64,000 nt of DNA from Vibrio sp. SCSIO 43136. Lineage in GTDB: Bacteria; Pseudomonadota; Gammaproteobacteria; Enterobacterales; Vibrionaceae. The stretch is from assembly GCF_023716565.1 (NCBI RefSeq), contig NZ_CP071848.1, forward strand, positions 2,108,001 to 2,172,000. Reading direction: 5' to 3'. The translations under genes and the position numbers were made by a program. The notes beneath the pieces are model-generated. The model had not been told where the DNA came from. It did not search any database and saw nothing but the letters and a program-made list of their open reading frames with translations. Below, piece after piece: positions 28,747 through 37,987 of this stretch (within the stretch, counting starts at the first letter, position 1; the number at the start of each line of letters is the position of its first letter).

Positions 28747-29760
28747 TTACCAACGAGCAAAGTGATCTTCGGTCAGACCTAAAACTTGTTTGAGGTGATA
28801 AGTGTTTCCTTCCCCATCTTGTAACACACCATCAAAATGACCGATAAATTGGCGAAAGTTACTTTTCAGCAGCCACAAGTTGAGCTTTTCACTGCGCAAG
28901 TTGCTGGCCGTAAACGTCAGTTGTACACGCCCATCCTTCGAGGTTATCTGCCAAGGTTTATCGAGATCATGTCGATCAAACTCGAACTGCACCGGCCCCA
29001 GATAATGACGCACACCATCTACCCAAAGCACGTTCTCTGTCATCCCAGTTTCATTCACTCCCGCCGCAAGGTTAAGACCTATCTTTTTGCCTTGTACTTG
29101 TGCATTAATGCTCGCCCAACGCCAACTTGTTTCTCGACGCATATAGCCTGCAGAGAAGTCATAGCCCGCCAATAGCTCGCCACTTGGCTGTGGCTGACCA
29201 TCGATAACTAAATCCCCTTTCACACTCAGCGCATTGTGTTTTTGGGTATAAGTCCAGCCGTTATATCCAGTCGGTGAGCACATAGCTAATGGCAAGCTCG
29301 TCTGAAGAGGATGCAATGTCAGATTGGCCGTAATTCGTTTACTGTTGATACATAACTGCCACTGACCATTAGTAATTTGGAATGAAACTTGTCCCGATGC
29401 ATTAGTTGCTATGCCATTAAGCGGAGAAGGTTGCGAACGGCTACCCAACCCTAGCGGGCGCAGCCATTTTTGTTCGCTAAGCTCATGAGTGTTTCTGTCA
29501 TAGACATAGCAAAAGGTACTGGTTAGGTAACGAATATCTGCAATTGCCACGCCCACGACATATTGTGGTGTGACCAAGGAGACAAACTGAAATTGTTTAT
29601 ATCCAAAGTAGCGTGCCCATGGTCCAGCGGACTTATCCATACTAGTTTGATAGCAAAACTTCTCAATACCAAGCGTTTGAGGGATTTGGTCAAACTGCCC
29701 AAAGACAGGCTCCCCCCGCTGATTAATTACACTTAGAAAAGGCAAAGCTTCATCTTCCAT
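28747..29760 (-). CDS. DUF2804 domain protein
   Basis: 337 residues, no signal peptide. A beta-rich protein with RPLGLGSRSQPSPLNG near residue 80, DFSAGYMRRETSWRWASINAQ and GVNETGMTENVLWVDG in the middle, and TFTASNLRSEKLNL near the end; these fit the DUF2804 family as I know it. Function of the family is unknown, but the fold resembles lipocalin-like barrels. First gene of a two-gene unit with the di-iron hydroxylase, divergent from an AraC regulator. Confidence 0.78.
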   Translation of the reverse strand: MEDEALPFLSVINQRGEPVFGQFDQIPQTLGIEKFCYQTSMDKSAGPWARYFGYKQFQFVSLVTPQYVVGVAIADIRYLTSTFCYVYDRNTHELSEQKWLRPLGLGSRSQPSPLNGIATNASGQVSFQITNGQWQLCINSKRITANLTLHPLQTSLPLAMCSPTGYNGWTYTQKHNALSVKGDLVIDGQPQPSGELLAGYDFSAGYMRRETSWRWASINAQVQGKKIGLNLAAGVNETGMTENVLWVDGVRHYLGPVQFEFDRHDLDKPWQITSKDGRVQLTFTASNLRSEKLNLWLLKSNFRQFIGHFDGVLQDGEGNTYHLKQVLGLTEDHFARW

Positions 29761-29881
29761 AACGGCCTATAGATTACATTTTGATAACAATTAGCTGTAA
29801 GTGTGGCGGGTGGGGAGCTAAAATGGGAGGTCATTACAAGACAACCAAAAGACTTAGATCACATAATGTAACCTATCAGAG

Positions 29882-30943
29882 GTGTGCGTGGAGCAAAGCC
29901 AGACTAAAAAGATCATTGCGCAATATCAGCCTACAGCTCATCGCTTTGAACTGGGTAACTTGGACGTGTTGCTATTGCTTGCTACCCTAATGGATAAAGG
30001 TACAGATACTTATTCACTGCTTCACCAGCTAGGGCTTGAACTGCCCACCCGCAAGTCGCACCATCAGAAAATGACCTTTGCAGATAAGTTAAGTTTGTTC
30101 TCTGCCGCATTAGAAATCTTCCCAAATCAAGGACTCGGTTTACAGATAGGTACACAAGCACAACTGAAGCAATTCGGCGTTCTGGGCTACGTATTACTGT
30201 CGAGTCAGAATGTGGAACAAGCGATCAAAGCCGGATTGGGTAATTTGCAGCTCAATGGGCCGTTATTTTCCATCACTGTCGAACAGCACGAGCAATGTGT
30301 TAGTATCCGCTTGGACAATCAACTAGAGCTGGCCGCTCTGATGCCTTTTTGTAGTGAGTTCTTTTTGTCTGCCTTGCTGGCTTTGTTTCGAGAAATGACG
30401 GGTCAGTCCCTACCACTCCAACAGGTGTGTTTTGCCTATCCTGAAGTGAGTTATCACGCCATGTATGATGAACATTTTGGTTGTCCCATCTCTTTTGATG
30501 CCAAGGTGACTGCTATCGAGTTTGATAGTGACATTCTATACAAACCTCTAGCGACTCATGACCCTCGCTTACTGGAAGGTTGCCTTGCTTCCTGTCAATC
30601 CATTCGTCAAGCACTTAGCACCTCCTTTCACCTCGATCAACAAGTACTTGCTAGCCTTTATCGCTCACCACTTCCCTTGCCTGATATATTAACCACCAGC
30701 CATTTATTTGGCATGTCGCCACGAACATTGAGCCGTAATCTTGCCAAACGAAGCACAAGTTATACTCAACTGGTGTCTAAGGTAAAAACTGAACTCGCTC
30801 GAGAAATGCTACTCAATACTCAGCTTAGTGTTGAAGAAATTGCCGATAGCCTGGGCTATAGCGATAGCTCTAATTTTCGACGAGCATTTAAAAGATGCAC
30901 CAATAAGACACCTATTCAGATTCGCTGCCCGATGTCGTCTTAA
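29882..30943 (+). CDS. AraC-family regulator with Arabinose_bd-type N-terminus
   Basis: About 353 residues. The N-terminal 190 residues (LHQLGLELP, LGLQIGTQAQLKQFGVLGYVLLSS) match the ligand domain of the OruR-like AraC group. The C-terminal 90 residues hold two helix-turn-helices, the second being LSVEEIADSLGYSDSSNFRRAFKRC. The start is GTG at 29882 or, with a better placed AGAGG, GTG at 29888. It is divergent from the DUF2804-hydroxylase pair across 121 bp and is its likely regulator. Confidence 0.88.
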   Translation: MCVEQSQTKKIIAQYQPTAHRFELGNLDVLLLLATLMDKGTDTYSLLHQLGLELPTRKSHHQKMTFADKLSLFSAALEIFPNQGLGLQIGTQAQLKQFGVLGYVLLSSQNVEQAIKAGLGNLQLNGPLFSITVEQHEQCVSIRLDNQLELAALMPFCSEFFLSALLALFREMTGQSLPLQQVCFAYPEVSYHAMYDEHFGCPISFDAKVTAIEFDSDILYKPLATHDPRLLEGCLASCQSIRQALSTSFHLDQQVLASLYRSPLPLPDILTTSHLFGMSPRTLSRNLAKRSTSYTQLVSKVKTELAREMLLNTQLSVEEIADSLGYSDSSNFRRAFKRCTNKTPIQIRCPMSS

Positions 30944-30978
30944 CCTAGTGGCGTACGGAGTTAAGCGGTGACAAACAA

Positions 30979-31013
30979 AAAGCCCTGCAATCACAGTGTG
31001 ATTGCAGGGCTTT
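30979..31013. terminator. Bidirectional terminator between the AraC and Tim44-like genes
   Basis: A perfect 16-bp stem, AAAGCCCTGCAATCAC with GTGATTGCAGGGCTTT, loop AGT. T-rich on both sides, best on the minus strand (TTTTTGTTTG). Confidence 0.92.
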
Positions 31014-31033
31014 GAAACAGAGTCATCAGTTGA

Positions 31034-31921
31034 TTAAGCTTGAATACCAACAATCAACCAAGGTGCGTTATCTACTGTTAGGTCACGCTCTAGGTGCCAT
31101 ACATCAGTGATATCTTCTTCAACACCTTCGACGTCATCACGGTAGCGGCCGCTAAACTGCAAGCTAAGCTGCGCTAGAGAGGCGGTGTAATCTGCACGAA
31201 CGATTTCAGCGTCCACGTACATTACGTTAGTGTGTTGCTCACCTTCAAGCTTGGCACGCTCTGCTTTCAAATCTTCAAACAGGCTTGGCGATACATACTC
31301 TTCAATCGTGTGCAGTTGGTTGTGGTTCCATGCACCTTGAAGGATACGGTAGTGCTCACGAGAGCCATTAATAAATGCCGCATGGTCAAAGCCCGGTGGG
31401 TAGTTATGCGGAACATCAGATGTTGCTGCGCTGCCAAAGCCACCAGCAGCTGCTTGAGGCTGCTCAAAGTTGTGCACGTTTGGCTGTGGCTGAGACTGCT
31501 GCTTGAACATGTCATTGCTCGCACCAGCGTAGCTTTGTTGTTGACGCTGATTCATGCTGCCCTGCTTGGCACCGAGCATGCCGCGTAGGAATTTGAACGC
31601 CAAGAAAGCGATTAGGCCCATGATCAAAATATCCATGAACTGGATACCTTCAAATGCGCCACCAAAGAAAGCCGCTAGCAGACCACCAGCCAACAAACCA
31701 CCTAAGATACCGCCCATCAAGCCTTTTTTGCTTGAACCAGCGTTCGGAGTCGTTTGATCTTTCTTAATAGAATTTGTGTTTGTAGGAGATTGCTTCGGTG
31801 CAGGGGCTGTCTTAAAGCTCTTACCAAAAGATTTACCACCACCGAATTTTTTTGCTTCAGCAATTGGCGTCGTGGTGACTGCTACCATCAGCAGAGCGAC
31901 CATGGCGAAAATTCGTTTCAT
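31034..31921 (-). CDS. Tim44-like domain membrane protein
   Basis: 295 residues. A signal-like N-terminus (MKRIFAMVALLMVAVTTTPIAEA), a Gly/Lys/Ser-rich low-complexity region, hydrophobic Gly-rich segments near 70-115 (MGGILGGLLAGGLLAAFFGGAF, FMDILIMGLIAFLAFKFL), a Gln-rich linker and a C-terminal Tim44-like domain from about 165 (FINGSREHYRILQGAWNHNQ to the end). In mitochondria this fold helps protein import; bacterial versions have no settled role. Monocistronic. Confidence 0.87.
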   Translation of the reverse strand: MKRIFAMVALLMVAVTTTPIAEAKKFGGGKSFGKSFKTAPAPKQSPTNTNSIKKDQTTPNAGSSKKGLMGGILGGLLAGGLLAAFFGGAFEGIQFMDILIMGLIAFLAFKFLRGMLGAKQGSMNQRQQQSYAGASNDMFKQQSQPQPNVHNFEQPQAAAGGFGSAATSDVPHNYPPGFDHAAFINGSREHYRILQGAWNHNQLHTIEEYVSPSLFEDLKAERAKLEGEQHTNVMYVDAEIVRADYTASLAQLSLQFSGRYRDDVEGVEEDITDVWHLERDLTVDNAPWLIVGIQA

Positions 31922-32107
31922 AATTTCCTCGAAGGGATGGATGTTTTGTAATATTGCACCGTCATCATAGCGATAAATTTACACTAATGAAACATAACAA
32001 CCTAAGATCAATGTATCTAAATATTGCGGGTAGTACGCTGCTGTGGCTTGACCAGTCAATCAGGGCTCTCTAAAATAATGAACATTGTTCTATTTTAAAC
32101 AGTTATC

Positions 32108-32704
32108 ATGGCTAGACGTAACGATCATACCCGAGAAGAGCTTATTGCTCTCACCTTGGAAAACGTAAAAAATTTCCTTAGTGAACATCCGCATCACGAA
32201 CTCAGTTTGCGCAAAGTCGCCAACATGATCGGTTATGTGCCATCCACTCTAGTCAACGTTTTCGGTAACTACAATTTATTACTGCTACGTGCAGTGGCTC
32301 AAACCTTGGACGAACTCGCAGAAGAAGCCGGCAATGCGGTTGCAAATGCTCAGAGCCCTATCGAAGCGCTGCACAAACTGGCACACTGCTACCACGATTT
32401 TGCGATGGCTCACCCATACCGCTGGCAGCTGATATTCCAACACACCATGAATGGTGAAGAACTGCCTGAGTGGCAGAGCGAAAGAATCAACGGGATGACA
32501 GGGATGTTAGAATCCTTACTGCGCCCAATTATTCCTGCGCAGGCCGATACCAGTGTTGAGCACGCAAGTCGCGTACTTTGGGCAGGGGTACACGGAATTA
32601 CTCTGCTCAGTGTTGATGATAAGTTCTTCTCCGCCTCACCAATTGAAGGCAAGGTACTTATCGACAACCTATTACGCAACTATTTGTCTGAGTGGAAAGT
32701 CTAA
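32108..32704 (+). CDS. TetR-family regulator
   Basis: 198 residues. The N-terminal helix-turn-helix is ELSLRKVANMIGYVPSTLVNVFGNYNLLLLRAV. The C-terminal part (HPYRWQLIFQHTM, VLWAGVHGITLLS) resembles TetR_C domains with a WHG motif. It is 9 bp upstream of the MFS-acyltransferase gene and probably controls it and itself. Confidence 0.9.
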   Translation: MARRNDHTREELIALTLENVKNFLSEHPHHELSLRKVANMIGYVPSTLVNVFGNYNLLLLRAVAQTLDELAEEAGNAVANAQSPIEALHKLAHCYHDFAMAHPYRWQLIFQHTMNGEELPEWQSERINGMTGMLESLLRPIIPAQADTSVEHASRVLWAGVHGITLLSVDDKFFSASPIEGKVLIDNLLRNYLSEWKV

Positions 32705-32713
32705 AGGATTAGT

Positions 32714-34588
32714 ATGTCTCAACCATCAACCGGTGCGCTTCTTAAAAAGAAGCGCTTTTTGCCTTATTTCATCACTCAATTTTTTGGTGCTTTTAACGAC
32801 AACATCTTCAAAAACGTGTTGTTGCTATTAGTGGCTTTTGCCAGCGTAGATGCACTGCCTGTCTCCAGCAACCTATTTATCAACTTAGCGGCCGGGCTGT
32901 TCATTTTGCCCTTTTTCCTTTTCTCAGCCACCGCTGGTGTTCTCGCCGATAAATACGAAAAGTCTTGGTTTATCCGTCGAGTAAAGTTGGCTGAAATTGT
33001 CATCATGACATTAGGCGCAATTGGCTTTATCACTCAAAGCTACTTTATTTTGCTACTGCTGCTGTTCTTGATGGGTACTCAGTCTGCATTTTTTGGCCCA
33101 GTAAAATACGCTCTGTTGCCGCAGCATCTAAAAAGAGAAGAACTTGTCGGCGGTAACGCCTTGGTGGAAACAGGCACCTTCGTTGCGATACTGCTCGGAA
33201 CCTTAGGCGCTGGTGTGATTGCCTCGACAGAAAATGCACCTACGGTGGCTGCCGTTTGTGTGGTGGTGTTTGCGGTATGTGGCTACCTCGCTTGTCGTTT
33301 TATCCCTAAAGCGGACGCCGTTGCTCCTGAAACCAAGTTTGCCTGGCGACCATACTCACAGACCAAAGATACTCTGAAGATTGCAAAACAAGACAAAAAG
33401 GTGCACCACGCTATCTTGTCTATCAGTTGGTTTTGGTTCTTGGGTGCCTGTTACTTAACTCAGTTTCCGAACTTTACCAAATTGCACCTTCTTGGTAATG
33501 AAAGTGCGGTGTCTTTCCTACTGGCACTGTTTTCTATCGGTATTGCAGTCGGCTCTATGGCCTGTGACCGAATTTCTAAACACCAACTCAACATGGGCAT
33601 CGTCCCATTTGGCAGTTTAGGCATATCACTGTTTGGTTTGCTGCTTGCAGTCTCAGTACCTGAAGGTCTCACCCCTTCGGAAAGCTTTATCGATTTTGTA
33701 ACCACCCCTGCCCTTTGGCCAGTATTTATTAGCTTGTTGATGCTTGGTATTTCTGGCGGCCTGTTCATCGTACCGCTTTATACCTTGATGCAGACCCAAG
33801 CTAAACCAGAGCAGCGAGCTCGCATCATTGCAGCAAACAACATTTACAACGCAATCTTTATGGTAGGTAGCGCTGTACTTGGTATCGTATGCTTATCAGT
33901 ACTTGAGCTGAGTATTACCCAGCTGTTTATCTTGCTTGCGGTGCTTAATATCTACGCAGTGGTTGAGTCCTACTTGCAAAGCCCGATGTACATGGGCGCC
34001 AAGTTCTTAAAGCACTTTACTCGTACCTTGTACCGCATCAACTTAAAGAATTTCCATCACATCCCTAAAGAGGGGGGCGCACTGCTGATCTGTAACCACG
34101 TTAGCTTTATGGATGCCCCACTTCTAATCGGTGCTCTGCCACGTCATGTACGATTCGTCATGGAAGAAGAGTACGCCACTTGGCCACCAATCAAGCGTAT
34201 GATTGAAAACGCTGGAGTGATCCCTATTGATGCCAAAAACACTCGCTCGGTACGTCGTGCTTTCATCGCAGTAGAAAAGGCTCTTGCTGCGGGTGATGTA
34301 GTGTGTATTTTCCCTGAAGGTCGCTTAACTTCAGATGGTGAAATGAACGACTTTATGCGTGGAATCGAACTGATTTTACGCCGCTCACCAGTACCTGTTG
34401 TGCCTCTTGCTCTTAAAGGCATGTGGGGCAGTTACTTTAGTCGCTATAAAGGCAGTGCATGCAAAGGCTTGCCTGACCGCTTCCGTGCAAAAGTTGAAAT
34501 TGAAGCAGGTGAACCCGTGTGTGGACACAGTGCCAACAACCAAATAATGCAAGAGAAAGTAGCTGCATTGCGGGGTGACTTCCGCTAA
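32714..34588 (+). CDS. Fused MFS lysophospholipid flippase and 1-acylglycerol-phosphate acyltransferase
   Basis: 624 residues. Residues 1 to about 415 form a 12-helix MFS domain of LplT type (FLPYFITQFFGAFNDNIFKNVLLLL at the start, LMGTQSAFFGPVKYALLPQHL). Residues from about 430 form a PlsC domain with catalytic H462 and D467 (NHVSFMDAP) and the acceptor-binding FPEGRLT near 533-539. In E. coli LplT moves lysophospholipids inward and the separate Aas reacylates them; here transport and acyl transfer are fused and the AMP-binding part of Aas is absent. Phospholipid repair is the likely role. Confidence 0.9.
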   Translation: MSQPSTGALLKKKRFLPYFITQFFGAFNDNIFKNVLLLLVAFASVDALPVSSNLFINLAAGLFILPFFLFSATAGVLADKYEKSWFIRRVKLAEIVIMTLGAIGFITQSYFILLLLLFLMGTQSAFFGPVKYALLPQHLKREELVGGNALVETGTFVAILLGTLGAGVIASTENAPTVAAVCVVVFAVCGYLACRFIPKADAVAPETKFAWRPYSQTKDTLKIAKQDKKVHHAILSISWFWFLGACYLTQFPNFTKLHLLGNESAVSFLLALFSIGIAVGSMACDRISKHQLNMGIVPFGSLGISLFGLLLAVSVPEGLTPSESFIDFVTTPALWPVFISLLMLGISGGLFIVPLYTLMQTQAKPEQRARIIAANNIYNAIFMVGSAVLGIVCLSVLELSITQLFILLAVLNIYAVVESYLQSPMYMGAKFLKHFTRTLYRINLKNFHHIPKEGGALLICNHVSFMDAPLLIGALPRHVRFVMEEEYATWPPIKRMIENAGVIPIDAKNTRSVRRAFIAVEKALAAGDVVCIFPEGRLTSDGEMNDFMRGIELILRRSPVPVVPLALKGMWGSYFSRYKGSACKGLPDRFRAKVEIEAGEPVCGHSANNQIMQEKVAALRGDFR

Positions 34589-34606
34589 ATTCCATCGTGA
34601 GAATTC

Positions 34607-34640
34607 AAAGGCTCAAACTGTCTAAGCTTGAGCCTTTTTT
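34607..34640 (+). terminator. Terminator after the MFS-acyltransferase gene
   Basis: AAAGGCTCAA and TTGAGCCTTT form a 10-bp stem followed by TTT, 19 bases after the stop. Confidence 0.92.
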
Positions 34641-34687
34641 GATCGTGCGTCTAAACGCTGGTGTTTCAATTGCGCCGCTCAAACTGA

Positions 34688-35521
34688 TCAATTTACGGTC
34701 AATTTTGCTTTTAGAGTGCGGGCATATTCGGTGAGCAAGCGGGCGTTATCTGCGGTCATAGCATCACCACATACTTCCCCTTGATAAGTGATTTTGGGGC
34801 TAGAATAGATGGGCAAAACCTTGGCTTGATAACTCATGATGGTGCCAGCGTCGCCACACGTTGCACCATGAGCGTAGGGTTTGAGCTTATCTTGCCCCTG
34901 AACTGTGGTGATGTCTTGGTAAGAATCTAGTTCACTTGCTTCAAGTTGACTCTTGGCTGTGGAGAGATCGTGTCGAGCCCAGGCTAAATGTCCAAACTCA
35001 TGTTCCAAAACCATCTCAGCCGCACTGATATCCGAGACCACAAAATTAGGCAACAAATCCACCCAAGTTTCTGCAATTTTGGTCTCAATATCGAAGTAGC
35101 TGTTTTCACGGCTGAGGGTCAGCACCACATATTGATCCAGCTCTTCGAACGTGCGGTCCATTAATTGAGGAAAGTGTTGGCTTAGCTCATAATGAGCAGA
35201 AGCCATATTCCCGGGCGTTGAGTTTGCAAAGTTAACAAAATCATATCCATCACTGACTCTTCGCATTGGAATGCATGAATTACTTAAAGTCAGGTTCGCG
35301 TACTCGAGATCTTTCGCTATACGCAGTTCAAGCTCTTCGATGGTCAGTTCACTTAAAATGGCATAATCAAAGATGAACTTTACCCTTGTTTCAACCAGCT
35401 CTTCGACAGCGCACTCAGGTAACTCAAGTTCGGTTCCAGCGTACACACCAAAATACAAACCGCCTCCGAGCATTACGGCAATACATCCATTCCTCGCTAA
35501 CGGCTTAACGCTGTGACTCAT
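34688..35521 (-). CDS. Predicted secreted metzincin metallopeptidase
   Basis: 277 residues. The N-terminus has a hydrophobic stretch (CIAVMLGGGLYFGVYAG, 13-29) fitting a signal or anchor. The zinc site is HEFGHLAWARHD: H174, E175, H178 and H184, the HExxHxxxxxH of metzincins, with Ala in place of the usual Gly. GTIMSYQ (Met229) 45 residues later fits the Met-turn, as in reprolysin-type enzymes. Six Cys in the mature part could form disulfides. I know no name for it. It is monocistronic, upstream of menE on the same strand but separate from the men operon. Confidence 0.72.
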   Translation of the reverse strand: MSHSVKPLARNGCIAVMLGGGLYFGVYAGTELELPECAVEELVETRVKFIFDYAILSELTIEELELRIAKDLEYANLTLSNSCIPMRRVSDGYDFVNFANSTPGNMASAHYELSQHFPQLMDRTFEELDQYVVLTLSRENSYFDIETKIAETWVDLLPNFVVSDISAAEMVLEHEFGHLAWARHDLSTAKSQLEASELDSYQDITTVQGQDKLKPYAHGATCGDAGTIMSYQAKVLPIYSSPKITYQGEVCGDAMTADNARLLTEYARTLKAKLTVN

Positions 35522-35603
35522 CTAAATTCTCCCTGCTCATCACAGCCAAGAGGTTACCGAACCTTTCAAGGTGATAAAAGATTAAGTTTTTGAAATTGCG
35601 AGG

Positions 35604-36929
35604 TTAATTTTCTAGATAACGTATCAGCCACGCTTTAAGGTCATGCCTAGAAACTTTAATTCCAGAAAGCGAAAGCTTAGGCATGGACAAATAAGACTTT
35701 GGCCGTTTAAATCGGTCTAGATGCTTAAGGCACCATTGCTCAAATTCTTGCTCTTGCCACGGCTGTTTGGCATCAATTAAAGCAATCGCTCGATGGCCAT
35801 ACTCTTCATCTTCCATGGGGATCACCACGACTTGAGCTACTTTGGGGTGCTGAGCCAACACCGCTTCTATCTCTTCACAATGAATGTTTTCACCCCCAGA
35901 AATGAACTGGTTATCGGCTCGGCCAATAACATGTAACTGATCTGTTTCAATCTTACCCAGATCCTTACTATCAAACCAACCGTGCTTGTCGGCTATCGGG
36001 TTTAATCGGCCTTGTTGATAGTAACCCTGAGCTAAGGTATCCCCACCAATCAAGATACGTTCACCACGGATGGTTAACTTTCTATTGGGCAGCACTACGC
36101 CTGCGCCTTGATTTCCATCTGCTCGTTTGGCGGTCACCGTCGATGCAGCTTCCGTCATGCCATAGCCTAGCCAAGTATCGATACCATGCCGTTGTGCCTG
36201 CTGGCAAAGCTCTGGTGGGATATGACTGCCTCCCAGCAACACTCGCTCGAGAATAAGTGGCGAACCACTGTTTAAAGCCCTTTGTAACTGAGTCACCACT
36301 AAAGAAGCATGAGTTACACGGCTAAGATCAATGAGTAAATCACCACTCGCCATTACCAACTTAGCTCCTGCCACCAGCCAGCGCCAAATAATGGACAAGC
36401 CTGAGACGTGATACAGCGGCAGACTAAGTAACCAACTATGGTGAGGTTCAAATTTGAATCGCTGCAACAGCCCCATTGCTGAAGCAATATGATTGGCATG
36501 GTTGTGGGCAACGGCTTTAGGAAAGCCACTCGACCCCGAGGTAAAAATCAAACTAGAGAGGGCTTGTTGGCTGTATCTTGAGCTTGTACCATCAAGGTAA
36601 GAGTGAGCATCAATATCTTGCTTAAGGTCAATCACTAACACTGGGTCAATAGTCGCCAGTTTTTGCTCGATGACCGATTGAGGGCCATCGGCGATAGGGG
36701 CGAAAGTTGCTCCCGACTCGATACAAGCGAGATATATGAGCACCGACGACAAGCAGTTGTTCCCTATCACGGCAACAACATCACCTACAGTTACCCCCTG
36801 ACTGGCTAGCCAAGATTGATAAAGGCTGGTTTGTTGATAGAGTTGTGCCCAAGTGATTTGGTTGTCAGCAGCAACTAAAGCCACGGTATCGGGCTTTTGT
36901 TGCTGCCAAGAATAGAGCAATGACGGCAT
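35604..36929 (-). CDS. menE: o-Succinylbenzoate-CoA ligase
   Basis: 441 residues; activates o-succinylbenzoate to its CoA thioester with ATP. ANL-family motifs: P-loop LIFTSGSSGFPKAVAHNH near 128-145, GYGMTEAASTV, the Asp of the ADP-binding motif in HGWFDSKDLGKI, and the hinge/catalytic Lys region FISGGENIHCEEIE to the C-terminus (RFKRPKSYLSMPKLSLSGIK). Last gene of menFDHBCE; its ATG overlaps the menC stop by one base (TAATG). Confidence 0.95.
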   Translation of the reverse strand: MPSLLYSWQQQKPDTVALVAADNQITWAQLYQQTSLYQSWLASQGVTVGDVVAVIGNNCLSSVLIYLACIESGATFAPIADGPQSVIEQKLATIDPVLVIDLKQDIDAHSYLDGTSSRYSQQALSSLIFTSGSSGFPKAVAHNHANHIASAMGLLQRFKFEPHHSWLLSLPLYHVSGLSIIWRWLVAGAKLVMASGDLLIDLSRVTHASLVVTQLQRALNSGSPLILERVLLGGSHIPPELCQQAQRHGIDTWLGYGMTEAASTVTAKRADGNQGAGVVLPNRKLTIRGERILIGGDTLAQGYYQQGRLNPIADKHGWFDSKDLGKIETDQLHVIGRADNQFISGGENIHCEEIEAVLAQHPKVAQVVVIPMEDEEYGHRAIALIDAKQPWQEQEFEQWCLKHLDRFKRPKSYLSMPKLSLSGIKVSRHDLKAWLIRYLEN

Positions 36930-37915
36930 TAGAAGGATTTGATCAAGGTGTGCTTATCAAGCGTCGACAGCGGCAATTCACACCCCGGCCAAGCGACTTC
37001 TAGCTGCTCTTGGAACAGGGATATGGTATCAAGTCCCGGTACTGAGTCTGGTGTTAACCACTGGGACAGGCGGGCCAATTGGCAGAGCCCCAAGCTTGAT
37101 TCAATGCTTGAGCTAATCACGACTTTCATCGCCATTTTTTCTGCTTGTGCTATCAACTCTTGAATTCTTTGTACTGAGCCAATAACAGTCGGCTTGATCA
37201 CCAAAGTTTTAGCACCCGTTAACTCTGCTAGCTTAAAATAAGGATCACGTATCGCATGTTGCAACGTCTCATCCCACGCCACCGCAATTCCGGTATCTAT
37301 TGCGAAAGCAAAGCTATGTTCTGGTTGCCTGCACGGTTCTTCAATGTAAGCAATGCGTTGACGATAAGAGGGGTTGATGTAATCGGCAAACTTTAGCGCT
37401 TCCTCTTTGGACCATGCTCGGTTAGCGTCCAAACGAAGTGAAAGATCTGGAATAGACTCTAAGAACAAGTTGACGATCATGCCGTCTCGAATCGGCTCAT
37501 ACAAACCGACTTTGATCTTAGCAACCTTCTCACCTTGCATGTTATTCAGCACGGGGATCAATGCGTCTGGATCACCGACACACAAAGGCGCAGCTTGGTA
37601 GTTTCCTTGGTGTGGTAAGGTCTTATTTAACTCAAGTTCAGCGACAGAAAGAGCAAATGCGACGGATGGTGGAACGTCTTCAAAGTCAAAGTCACTGCCT
37701 TGTTGCCACTTCTCAAGCAAGGCTAACGCAGATTGCTCGGCCTCTTCGAGTGTTTCTAAGCTAAAGCCTGGTAAGGGTGCAATCTCACCGTAACCTAGGT
37801 TAGAGCCTTCTCGCAGTTCAACCACATAGCCATGGCGCTCTGTTATGCGCTCTTGACGAAGAATCACACCACTATCCATGGGTAGACAGTAGCGGTACAG
37901 TTTGGCTTCTCTCAT
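36929..37915 (-). CDS. menC: o-Succinylbenzoate synthase
   Basis: 328 residues of the enolase superfamily; dehydrates SHCHC to o-succinylbenzoate. The general-base Lys is in AKIKVGLY, metal ligands in SLRLDANRAW, AYIEEPC and AVAWDETLQ, and the second Lys in LVIKPTVIGS. TLEEAEQSALALL and the N-terminal capping region fit MenC. An intercistronic hairpin separates it from menB. Confidence 0.95.
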   Translation of the reverse strand: MREAKLYRYCLPMDSGVILRQERITERHGYVVELREGSNLGYGEIAPLPGFSLETLEEAEQSALALLEKWQQGSDFDFEDVPPSVAFALSVAELELNKTLPHQGNYQAAPLCVGDPDALIPVLNNMQGEKVAKIKVGLYEPIRDGMIVNLFLESIPDLSLRLDANRAWSKEEALKFADYINPSYRQRIAYIEEPCRQPEHSFAFAIDTGIAVAWDETLQHAIRDPYFKLAELTGAKTLVIKPTVIGSVQRIQELIAQAEKMAMKVVISSSIESSLGLCQLARLSQWLTPDSVPGLDTISLFQEQLEVAWPGCELPLSTLDKHTLIKSF

Positions 37916-37937
37916 AGGTAATTCCTAATTGAGTGAT

Positions 37938-37958
37938 ACTGTGCCCTTAGGGCACAGT
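37938..37958 (-). promoter_or_regulatory. Hairpin between menB and menC
   Basis: A perfect 9-bp stem, ACTGTGCCC/GGGCACAGT with a TTA loop, with no T-run. It could shield the menB 3' end or slow polymerase inside the operon. Confidence 0.7.
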
Positions 37959-37987
37959 GAAAAGTGTTGTTGAGCGTAACGATAAAA

